Positions 11,966 to 22,900 of a stretch of 54,067 bases of DNA are shown piece after piece. Position numbers and translations under genes: made by a program. Source of the stretch: Darksidea phi (Eukaryota > Ascomycota > Dothideomycetes > Pleosporales > Lentitheciaceae); the NCBI GenBank assembly GCA_030770425.1, contig JASJFT010000272.1:1-54067 (forward strand), written 5' to 3'. The notes beneath the pieces are model-generated. The model had not been told where the DNA came from. It worked only from the letters and a program-made list of their open reading frames with translations, and did no database searches. How positions within the stretch are numbered: position 1 is the first letter of the stretch; every line of letters starts with the position of its first letter.

Positions 11966-13434
11966 GATATTAATCTTAATATTAATCCTTTACTAACTTT
12001 AGTAGGAAGAACTAATAATTAAGAAGAAAATAATACTTATTTTAATAATAGTAGATAATTATCTTATATAGAGTTTTTAATAATAGTTAGACGTACTTTA
12101 AATAAGATATTAGTCTTAGTATTAGTTCTTTATTAACTTTAGTAAAATAGGTTAAAGATAAAGAATAGAATAGTATCTCTTTAGATTTTATCCTAGAGTC
12201 TAATCTTCTTAATACGTTTAAGAGTAATTACGAATCTAATAATATCTTTAAGATTATTAAAATAAATATAATATACTAATCTACTATCTCTATAAGTAAG
12301 ATATTAGTCTTAATATTAATTCTTTACTAACTTTAATAGAGGTAAGTAGTAAGTAGTTATATAAAATACTAGCTATCTTTATAAATAAGGTATTAGTCTT
12401 AATATTAGTTTTTTACTAATTTTAATAGAAATAAGTAGTAAGTAGTTATATAAAAGATCTACTACTACTAATAAGTTTACTAGTATAAAGTAGCTATATA
12501 ATAAATTACTTAGAAAGCTATATAAAGATACTAAAAAAGTTAATAAAGTCTTTATTAGTAATAAATAGTTTAATAAAGATACTTAGTCTAAGTATAAAAA
12601 GTATAACTATACTTTTAATTATATTAAAGCTCTTATTTTTCGTAGTATTAGTAATAAGTTCTATTAGGGTCGACCGTATAGTAATAAGTATTAGTTACTT
12701 TTATTTCTTATCTATTAATATTAATTAAATATATAATAAGAACTCTTTAAGAGATTTAGTACTTTTAAAAGACTACTAGTTTTATTATTTCTTATATAGT
12801 ACTTAGCTATCTTATATACGAGATTATTAAGAATATAAGAGATAGTAATAATTTATAATTTTAGACTAGAACTTTTAATATCCTTTATACTACTATTAAA
12901 GTCTATTTTATTACTCTTTTAGAAGATATAATTATAATATAGTATTAATTTTAATATTAGACTAACTTTTCTATAACTATAAATATTAAATAGGATCTAG
13001 GTCTAATAGATTATTTATTCTCGTTTAAAGTTTATACTTAAGATAGAAAGAGAAGAAGATTAGAATAAAGAAGTAATAGTTTAATTATATTAATAGATAA
13101 GAATTAATCTAGATTCGAATTAACTATAGAAGGAAAACTATTTAAAAGATTGATAATTATTATATATTAATTTAGTTTCTTTAGATCTATAAACTCTATA
13201 GCTTTATCTTTTAATAAATCTACTAATTTATAAATTTATAAATCTATAGAATCTATATTTATTAAGGATTATAAATCTATAAATCTATTATATAACTTTC
13301 TATTTATTAATTATAAGATCTATATTAGATTCTTTATTAGAGCCTATAATAGATTCTATCTTAGGTATCTTTATTAGCTACTATTCTATAGTATATATAT
13401 AGTTTATAATAATAAATCTTATAATTATTTATAC
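11966..13434. other. RIP-mutated DNA with four degenerate repeats
   Basis: No protein domain recognised. A motif of about 40 bp, core ATATTAGTCTTAATATTAG followed by TTCTTTACTAACTTTAATAG, recurs at 11967, 12107, 12301 and 12390. The last two copies extend through AAGTAGTAAGTAGTTATATAAAA and are 89 bp apart. Differences are mainly transitions. The repeats may encode a repeated peptide in a lost gene or be a decayed satellite. A surviving TG is at 13151. Element Copia-2 begins at 13435. Confidence 0.6.
13430..13434. repeat. Target-site duplication of Copia-2, left copy (TATAC)
   Basis: TATAC directly precedes the left LTR of Copia-2 and is repeated exactly at 18995-18999 after the right LTR. 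A 5-bp duplication is typical of LTR-retrotransposon integration and fixes the element borders. Confidence 0.9.
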
Positions 13435-13664
13435 TATAAGTAGATAGGGGTATAGAATAAATATATTAAGTAGTCTAACTATCTAGCTAGGGTATAAGTA
13501 GAGGGGTATATATACTAGTTATACTAGATTAAATAACTAATATAATTATACTATAAGTTATAGTATAGTTACTATAGATTATTATTATATAGTTATTATA
13601 AGTTTAGTATAAATTATTATATAAATAGAATAGTTATATAATATATAGCGCTTAGCTACTTATA
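13435..13664 (-). repeat. Copia-2 left LTR (3' LTR)
   Basis: 230 bp, starts TATAAGTAGATAGGGG and ends CGCTTAGCTACTTATA. It is the 3' LTR of the minus-strand element. Matches the right LTR (18765-18994) base for base except for transitions. Confidence 0.93.
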
Positions 13665-13950
13665 TACCCCCCTTAGATTTAAACGTAGATTTAAAGCTAA
13701 AGTTTATTTTTATTAGTTTTAAAGATTAATTTTAAAGCTTATTATTAGTTAATAGATTCTCCTCTTCTTATAAGTATAAGAAGCTATATTATAGATTAAG
13801 AGCTAATCTCTATATTAGTATAGTACTAAATAGGTAGCCTCTACTATTATAGTATAGATAGATTTCTTATATAATTAGACGTTTCTAAAGGTATAAGACC
13901 CTTAATTTACTTTATATAGTATACTAATATAGTATTAATATACTAGTTTA

Positions 13951-14013
13951 TTAGCTAAATAGTCTATATAATTAGCTAAATAGTCTATATAGTTAGCTAA
14001 GTAGCTTATTTAA
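13951..14013 (-). repeat. 21-bp minisatellite in Copia-2, 3 copies
   Basis: Units at 13951-13971, 13972-13992 and 13993-14013, each of the form TTAGCTAA(A/G)TAG(T/C)(C/T)TAT. This is the reverse-complement counterpart of the array in Copia-1, at the same place between RNase H and the 3' LTR. Confidence 0.85.
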
Positions 14014-14099
14014 TAGAAAAATCCTTAAAGTTTAGAAGTAATACCTAGTTCTTATATTTCTATTTAGGTAGTAATTTTATAAAATTATTAGCTAGTTAG

Positions 14100-17000
14100 C
14101 TATTTAATAATATATATAAGATATTAATATTACCTAATAGTACCTCCTATTAAAGCTAGTAATAATAGATATTAATATACCGTACTATAGTCTTAAGTCT
14201 TAAGATAAAGAAGATAAGTAACTAAATCGTTTACTAGTTATTATAGTAGATTAATTATTTATAATCTAGATCGAATCTAATATATTTATATACTTTTTAC
14301 TACTAGATTAGCTTAGTACTAGCTAATAAGACGACTATTAGTTCTATCTTAGTCGTTAATTTTATAATATATTATTATAGTATAGTCTTTTAATTAATAA
14401 ATCTATTAAATAGAAAGAATATATATCCTTATAAGCTCTTCTAAATACTCTTATAATTAGTAAAAGAGGTATCTAATACTCTATAAAAGTTAGGTATAGA
14501 TTTAAATATACGTTTATTAATAATATAGACTAATTTAATAAATATTAATATATTATAATATATTACTCGATTCTTTATTCCTAGTAGATAGGTAATTATC
14601 TAATAGATAGTATCTAGATACCGTTATAAAGGATTTATAAAAAATTTAACTAACTTTAAATAAGCCTTTAAGATATCTAAATAAGTAACTTCTATTATAT
14701 AATTAAAAAATCTAATTATTTAAGTATATCGTTATTTAATTAAATCTATTATTTTATTTTTTAAGAGTATTAGTTCCTTAAGTAGTAGTAGTATAGTAGA
14801 TAGCTTTAAATAGAGTTTTAGTAAAGAATACTTCTAAGTAAACTTCTAAATATATAAGTTCTATAATAGTTAGATTAAGCTACTATTATAATCTCTAATA
14901 GTTTAAATATTATAAAATATTTATAATTCTTCTAAAGATCTAATCTTATATTATTATAATAGCTTATACTTAAATTTATATAGAATAGTTATATATACTA
15001 GTATACTAAGGATAATAATATTATTAATAAAGAAGAAGACTAGTAGCTTCTTATTTTTCTATAGGTAAGAAGTATTCTTAATAAATATAAGGTCTAGCTC
15101 TATAAGTATCTTAGTAAGCTCTTTATACTAGAGTAATAGAAATATTATTAAGTTATAAAGGGCTCGATATAGTTTTTATAAATAATTAGAATTAAAGAAT
15201 CCTTCTAGCTAATAGTAATAGACTAGTATTAAAAGCTTAGTATTAGTAAACGTATTAATAGTATTATATTAACGAATTTCTATATTAAAGTAGATAGTAA
15301 TAGCTACTAGAGCTTAAAATATTCGAATAGCTAGTATAGTAATATAAGTATCTTCTATTATTATTTATAGATTACTATATATATAGATTCGAACTTTATA
15401 TTTTAATAGATAATCTTAATTATTAAATTTATATTTATATACTTATATTAGTAGAAGAATCTTATTATCTTAAGTATACTAAGTATTATATTTATTCTAA
15501 ATTATCTACTTATAAGTTTCTTTATATTTAATTATTACTAATTCTTATTATATAGATTATAAGAAGTCTTTTTTATAAGAAGATAGTAGCTTTATTATAT
15601 CCTTATAGTATTTTAGCTCTATTAATAGTTCTATATATTTAAATTATATTTTTAGTACTATTACTAAGATAGTTATATAAACTAACTAGTAAGTATTAAT
15701 AAAGAAGCTAGAGTTCTTTTATATAGACTTCTTCTTTATTACTCTAGTTAATTCTTTAAATAGAATAAAATATTAATAAAGGTTAATATTTATTAGCTCT
15801 CGATACTCTATATAATTTAAATTAGGTATAGTTCTATACTTATACTTTAGATATTAATTTAATAATTATAGTAGTAACTTAGATAAAGCTATTTCTATAA
15901 CTAATAGATTTAGTATTAGGAGCTAATTTAATATAGGTTTCTAAGTAGTAGCTTAAGTAATAGTATAAATAATAGTCTAAATAAAAGCTTAAGTAGTAGA
16001 TTCTATAACTTCTATAAGAGCTATATATTTATCTTTTAATAAGACTTTTAAAAAAGTATCCTTACTACTTAATATAAATAAGTAATATTTATAAATAAAT
16101 TACTCTAGCTTAGAGTCTTAAAGAAGAGAATTTAAATTATCTTAAGATTAATAAAATAGATACTCTTAAAATATAATATCTCTTATACGAATTACTTTAC
16201 TATTATAAGCTTTATTTCTTATCTTTAGTATTTAGATTCTATAGATATTCGATAAATTATAGCTAACTAGATATCCTACTAATACTTATAAGCTAAGCTT
16301 ATTATCTTTAGATATTTATTTATATAGTATATAGACTCTATAGCTATAAATATATAAATAAGCTAATAATAACTTTTTCTAATATATAATTTTAAATAGT
16401 ATCTTCTAATTTAGTAATTATATAGGTATTTAATTAAGTAGATAGACTACTATTCTATAAATCTTAGGACTAAGAGTTAATAAAAGATTTATTATAATTC
16501 TTATTAAGTAGTTTCTCTTAATTAGACTTCTATCTAAGTACTTAACTAAACTATTTTACTTAATAGTATATAGTAGTTATATCTATAGTTTAATTCCTTT
16601 CTATAGATAGTAGGCTTAAGCTAAATCGTCTAATAGACTATAACCTTACTTATTATTAACTATTAAAAAGATAATAGTTATATTAAATTCTTATTTAATA
16701 GCTCTATCTAATTATCTAAGTATTACTTAAAAAGTAGACTTATTATACTTAGCTATTATATAAACTATATATAGTTTTAAGAATAGATTAAATATATAAA
16801 ATATATATTAATAATTATTATAGACTAATATATTAAGCTTAATTAAATCGATAGCTATAGTTTTAAATAATTAACTAGTACCTAATTTATAGTTAAATTA
16901 ATAAGAGATAATTTAATAGACTTTATTCTATAGGTACTTCTTATAATAAATTATTTTAGGAGCTATTATACTATTATCTATATAAAGGTCTAAAATATTA

Positions 17001-18740
17001 CTAGCTAACTAATCGATTATATTACTATTCGAGTAATCTATAAGTAGATAAAGTTATAACTTATTTAGTAATCTAGATTAAAGTAATAGAGCTAATATCT
17101 ATAATTAGTACTAATTAATAATAAATATTATATACTAAGTAGATTATAGAGGCTTAGTATAATAAACTATAAGCTAGTATCCTCTAACTCTAGTAAGCTT
17201 TATAATATTTTAAAGTTAAGACCTTAATTAATATAGAATATTTCTTCTTAAGTTAAAATAAATATTTAATAAGAATAGTCGTAATAGTAATACTAGACTA
17301 GTAAAGAAGCTAGAGATTAGGACTACTTATTTAAGCGTCGTTCTTTTTAGACTTTAAGATATTAATAGGGATATCTATATATTTCTCTAGATCTAAATAG
17401 CTATCTTTAAGTCTCTAGCTAGAATAATATTATTAGGTAAGACTAGAGCTTCCTATTAGAACTTAATAGAGTTATTATAGATATAAATATATATACCTAG
17501 ATCTAATATCTAGAAATAGAAAAGTAGATAGATATTATTAACTATTAAGGTATTATATACTACTAAGAATATAATATAGACTTTATATTTATACTATAGT
17601 AGATTATTATTTATATTAATTTCTATTATATTAGCTATATTACTATTCTAGCTAGTCTACTTTTACTATTTAAAGTATTAATTCTTTTCTTATATTTTAG
17701 TTAAAATACCCTTCTTATCCTTAGCTTTAAATTTAACTATTTTTTTAATCTTTTTAGGGTTCTCTATAAATCCTTCCTTATATAGTAAGATATTAATATA
17801 TTAGTATTATTCTTAATAATATAGATCTCTATATAGGTATAGCTTTAATAACTTTAATAACTTAGTATTTTATAATCTCTTCTTATTATATAGAGATTAT
17901 TCTTAATTTAGTATAGCCGCGAATATACTATTACTAATATTTAGCTTTATTACCTATATTATTTAATAATAGTATAGATAGCTAGCTAGTAGATTAGATA
18001 GTATAGGGTTAATTAAACTATTTAAGCTAGCTTTTATATTAAATACTATAATAATTATAGTAGCTATATAATCTAAATCGATTTATTTAATAGCTTATAT
18101 TAGATTCTTATATAGCTAATATTCTAATACCTCTAGAAGATTAAGCTACGTAGCTTAATTATAGACTATTAGAAAGGTTATACTCTATTCTTTAAGATTC
18201 TCTCTATATATATATAGTATTTTAGCTAAGTTATATACTTTCTAAACCTTATATTCTTAATTAGCTAATAATAAAATAAATAGTTATTTTAGAATCTTAA
18301 GTTAATTATATAGTAATTTCTAATTCTTAATCTAAAAGATAAGGTCTTTAGCTAGTATATTAGCTATATAGGCTTCGATTTAGTCGAGCTTATCTTTAGT
18401 TCTATAGTATTCTTTTAATTCTATATAGTAGATACTTAGGTTCTTATTATACTAAGTAAGAGCTATTAAGCTAGATTTAATTACTAGTAACCTATTCTTA
18501 TTAATAGATAGTATAGAACTAATAGGGTATTTAAACTTATTTAGCTCTATAGAAGCTTTAGCTTCGGGATTAATATAGTTCTATATATTAGCTATCTTAG
18601 CTAGTCTCTATATAGTATAGATTTATAGGTTCTAATTATATAGATCTTAGAGAATAGTAGCTAAACTAGCTTTAGATATAGTAGGTAACGAGGTTATTAT
18701 TTTATTATATAAGGAAGGTTAAAATAAATCGTATAATATA
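14100..18740 (-). pseudogene. Copia-2 gag-pol relic
   Basis: Minus-strand polyprotein remnant. Seen in order: a gag-like region with 'IDLDYIATIIIIVFN' near 18,080; an integrase C-terminal part near 16,300 with 'ISKDNKLSLQ...GYLV.Y' (family 'K.DKLAPRA..GYLVGY'); an integrase core near 16,650 with 'GYSLLDDLA'; and an RT segment 'FFINNIIILS' at about 15,043-15,012 (family 'FYVDDIVVL'). RNase H equivalents of Copia-1 are at about 14,400-14,120. A linker between integrase and RT, about 16,150-15,880, is Gln-rich when stops are read as Gln. Stops are distributed throughout, and the Asp pair of the RT active site is lost. Confidence 0.85.
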
Positions 18741-18744
18741 GATA

Positions 18745-18764
18745 AATTAGATTAGACTTATAAC
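18745..18764 (-). other. Putative primer-binding site of Copia-2
   Basis: Directly inside the 5' LTR, read on the minus strand, is GTTATAAGTCTAATCT; Copia-3 has GTTATAAGTCTAGTCT at the same place. Undoing one CpA change gives GTTATGAG, which is complementary to the anticodon loop of initiator tRNA-Met (CTCATAAC). Some Copia elements prime from such a half-tRNA rather than from the tRNA 3' end. The match is short, so this is an inference. Confidence 0.4.
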
Positions 18765-18994
18765 TATAAGTAGATAGAAGTATAGAATAAATATATTAAG
18801 TAGTCTAACTATCTAGCTAGGGCGTAAGTAGAGGGGTATATATACTAGTTATACTAGGTTAAATAACTAATATAATTATACTATAAGTTATAGTATAGTT
18901 ACTATAAATTACTATTATATAATTACTATAAGTTTAGTATAAATTATTATATAAATAGAATAGTTATATAATATATAACGCTTAGCTACTTATA
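18765..18994 (-). repeat. Copia-2 right LTR (5' LTR)
   Basis: 230 bp, starts TATAAGTAGATAGAAG and ends CGCTTAGCTACTTATA, followed by TATAC (18995-18999), the second copy of the target duplication. As the element is minus-strand, this is its promoter-bearing 5' LTR; no intact promoter can be claimed after RIP. Confidence 0.93.
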
Positions 18995-19160
18995 TATACT
19001 AAGTATATAACTATTATATAGAAGAATATTCGTTCTACTTTCTAAGTTATATCTACTCTTAAATAGTAGTTTAAGCTAGTTAATATATACTAGAAAGAAG
19101 TAATAAATAAGTAGATTTAGGTATTTAAGACTATAAGATATAGACTAGTTTAGCTATTAG

Positions 19161-19312
19161 TCTATATAGATTATATTTTATTTCTTAGATATTAGTCTAG
19201 ATATTAGCTAATTAAAGCTATAGGCTATAGAATAAGTCTATATAGGTTATATTTAGTTCCTTAGATATTAATCTAGATATTAGTTAACTAGGGCTATAGG
19301 CTATAAAATAGG
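19161..19312. repeat. 76-bp tandem duplication
   Basis: Copy 1 is 19161-19236 and copy 2 is 19237-19312, both starting TCTATATAG and both exactly 76 bp. About ten positions differ, and every difference I see is C/T or A/G. It lies upstream of the mariner transposase relic and may belong to that element or to flanking DNA. Confidence 0.85.
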
Positions 19313-19479
19313 CGTTTAGTATTATATAATAGATAATAGCTAGTAATCTAAAGCTTTTATTATAAAATACTTATCTCGTAGCTTATATAATTATTATTAA
19401 ACTTTAAATATTAGACTTATATCTAAATTAATTTCCTTTAATTTATAATTTACTTACTTTATATTCTAATTCTTATTTA

Positions 19480-19980
19480 TAAAAGATTAGATAATTTTAT
19501 AAATATATATTCTTATCTTTAAGAGGATTATTAACTAATAATTATATTAAGACCCTTAAAGAAGACCTTTTACCTAGTTATTAGATAGAAGATTAATTTA
19601 TATAGAATAATATATATATCTATACTATATAAAGTATAATAGAATTCTTAAAGAATTATAAGATTTAGACTATTAATTTTTTACCCTATTTACTAGATCT
19701 TAATCTTATTAAATATCTATAATAGGCGCTTAAATAGCTATTCTAGAAGTACTACCCTTATCTATTAATATATAGTCGTAGCTAGAAGAAGTAAGATTAG
19801 TTTTATAAGATCTTAAAAAACTATTAATATAAGATTTCTATAAAATAGATTTATATTCTTATTTTAAGTATACTATAAAGAATTTAGATCTACTAGTATA
19901 TATATAATTAAATAAAATATTAAGCTTTAATTATCTTAAAAAATATAAAAAGCTATATATTTACTATATATATTATTATT
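19480..19980 (+). pseudogene. Tc1/mariner-type DDE transposase relic
   Basis: C-terminal part of a cut-and-paste transposase on the plus strand. With RIP allowed for, 'FI.NNIYIYT' at about 19,590 aligns with the family's 'W.QDNAPIHT', and 'INFLPYLLDLNLIKYL' at about 19,672-19,719 aligns with 'IDFPPYSPDLNPIEYLW'. The last catalytic residue, normally Glu, is AAA (Lys) at 19711-19713, as a TG-to-TA change would give. The stretch continues 'ALK.LF.KYYPYL', then a basic 'SRSQKKQDQF' helix and 'QRIQIYQYIYN.IKY', like the family's C-terminal 'RI.A.I.A.G..TKY'. The N-terminal HTH domain was not recognised with confidence; it may lie at 19,000-19,480. Terminal inverted repeats were not found. Confidence 0.75.
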
Positions 19981-22900
19981 ATAGAAGAGGTTAAGAGCTA
20001 ATTAACTACTAAATTTAATATTAACTCTTAATAAACTATATTTTTAGTCTAATATTATATTCTTAGCTTAGTATTTTAACCTAATTCTACTTTTATCTTT
20101 TAAAGCTAAGCTATTTATATACTTCTTTATAGCTTAGATAATAACTATTTTATAATAGTATATATATATCTCTTTTTAGTCTATAACTAGCTATATATAA
20201 CTATTCTACTAGATTCTATACTTTAACTTAATTATTAAAAAAGCTAGTCTATAAAGTATATAATATAAGTTTACTTTTACTACTAAGATTCTAGTTATAT
20301 ATTAAGAGATAGTAAAGACTTATAAGTATAAGTATTACTCTTCTTATCTCTTATATATTTATAAAGTAATCTTATTTAAAGTTAAGTAAGAAAATAGTCT
20401 TATATAAATAATAAAGATTTATTAAATATAAAATAAATAGACTTCTTTAATATTCTTTAATCTTATTTTAGTACTAAGAGCTCTTCTAATTATTATTTAA
20501 TTTAGATTTATATAGTATAAGTCTCTTTAGAAGATTTATACGAAATATAGTAAGAGTTTATATATAGTAGAGATACTATATCTATATCTTATATACGATA
20601 ATAGAGTTATAGAGCTATATATAGTAATACTAATAAGATAATATTTTAAATATTAAGATATTAAATAAGAAATAATATATAATACTAAACTATAAAGTTT
20701 AGTTAAGAGATTAATAGTAGTAGTAAGGAGTTAATATACTAATACTACCTATAGTATAAAAATTACCTATAATAATACTAGTATTCTACTTACTATATCT
20801 ATCTCTTATTCTTAGCTAGCTTTCTTATATTAATATCTACTAACTATATATCTTCGCTAATAATTATTTACCTAGTTCTTTAGTAGAAGGAACTAGAGTA
20901 AAATAGATTATTCGAGTATAACGCTCTAAATCTTTTAAATATCGTAGTAGAGTATTCCTAGTACTTTAAGTAGGAGGTACTATTAATAGAACTTCTTAAT
21001 TATAATAACTAGTAGTATAAAACTAACTATATATTAGATATATTCGAGAAAATAAGTAGTAATAGGATTCTTATATAGCTATTAGTAGTTATCTATATTA
21101 TATTCCTATCTAAGGTTTTATATAACGAGGATAAGTATTTTATCTAAAGATAGCTATACCGTCTACGTAGACTAGAGGAAAAGCTTATATAGGGAGAATT
21201 ATTATAGAAGAAGAAATCGACCTTCTTAGTATACTATAAAGGGAGTAAATATTTAATATAGAAGATAAAGCTAGTATCTATAGTAGATACGATACGAATA
21301 ATAGTATAGGAGGTAGAAGGTTTAATATTATTAGTATATTTAACTATCTATATATATTATTAGTAAATTAAAAGCTATTATTATTATATAGTTATTATCT
21401 ATACTATTATATAAGATATTAAAATATTAAAATATAATAAGGTAATTAGAATTATAAAAAATATAGCTAGCCTAGAAGCTAATATAATATTATATCGAGT
21501 AGTAGCCTAAGCTCCTAGAGGAGGGGCTTCTAATTATTTTATTATAAAAGTAGCTAAAGTATTTTATATTTAAAACTAGCTTCTATCTAATTTAACTCTA
21601 TTCTTATTATTTCTTTATATATTCTTACTTAATTATACTAATATAGACCGCTTAGAATTATTAAACTAGCTAAAAATAAAATTATAAAGATAGAATACTA
21701 CCTCTAATAAGAATATAAGATTCTAAGATAGAGGGAATATTAGAGGTTAAATTAATTTAAAAGTATTAATTTCTAATAAACTAAAGTCTATCTTATTAGA
21801 ATTCTTAGATTTTAAAGAGGAGAATTTATACCTTTACTTCTACTCTAAAGAGTTATCTAAAAAGTTACTTTAACTATTTTTCTAGTTCTTTTATATCTTT
21901 TACTACTTTATAATATTTATTATTTTCTTTTTATATAGACGAAACTTAAATAGCTTTAGAATTCTAGTAAAGTATTAAAGTCTATCTAACTTAATATATT
22001 CTTCTTTAACTTTAAGTTATTATTAGTACTATAGTTAACTTATAATATAAGATACTTTAGAATATATATTAATCTAAGTCGTACTAATAGCTTCTAAATA
22101 GACTAATACCTATAATTTAATCTATTTATCTTTTCTTTTAAGATACTCTTAAATTATATATTAATCTATAAACTTCTAATCTTAAAATAGCTAGATCTAT
22201 TTCTATATAATAACTAATATAGATAATAATAATAGTAGTAATAGTTTAATAAAAGACCTAGATTACTACTAGTTCTAATTATCTATATAGTCCTTAAGTC
22301 TTCTATCTATACTATTAATTAGTATATTCTATTCTAGATTCTAAATACTTAGTTTCTTTTATTATTTTTTAATATTATTTTAGGCTATAATATTCTTATA
22401 CTAAGTTCTAGAATATCTAATAAGATTAAACCTATAATATAATAATTAATCTAGTTTATCTTATTTTATTATCTATATAATACTTATACGATCTTACTTT
22501 TTCTTTAATTTAATAAAGTATAGATATTCTATATCGTAGATATAGAAGTAACTAAAATCTTAAAATTCTTTATTATTTAAGAGTTAATAGAGGAGTTCGT
22601 TTATTTTTTATACTATAGGTTATCTATATAATATAAAGATTAGAATTAGTAATTTAGTACTACTAGTAGATAAGTAAGAAGGTAGAGGGTTATTAGAGTT
22701 AAAGTATCTTATACTATATTAAAGAGCTTCTAGATTATTCTATATCTATTATAAGATTATAGTAATAATTTTAAGCTATATAGTATTAATATTATAAATA
22801 AGATATAGTATAGTAATAATTATAATAGTTTTATAATTATAGAGAAATTAATAAGATAGATAAAAGCTAGAAAAGAAAGTATAGTCTAATCTAACTTAGT

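Larger units (their letters stand above)
13435..18994 (-). mobile_element. Copia-2: full-length Ty1/Copia element, 5560 bp
   Basis: Complete LTR retrotransposon bounded by two 230-bp LTRs and a perfect TATAC duplication. Coding runs on the minus strand: gag-like region about 18,700-17,700, protease/pre-integrase about 17,400-17,000, integrase about 16,950-16,200, RT about 15,800-14,900, RNase H about 14,800-14,100. The integrase-before-RT order is that of Ty1/Copia. The two LTRs differ only by C/T or A/G transitions, which is the RIP signature, so their divergence cannot be used as a clock. All reading frames are broken by TAA/TAG. Confidence 0.93.
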
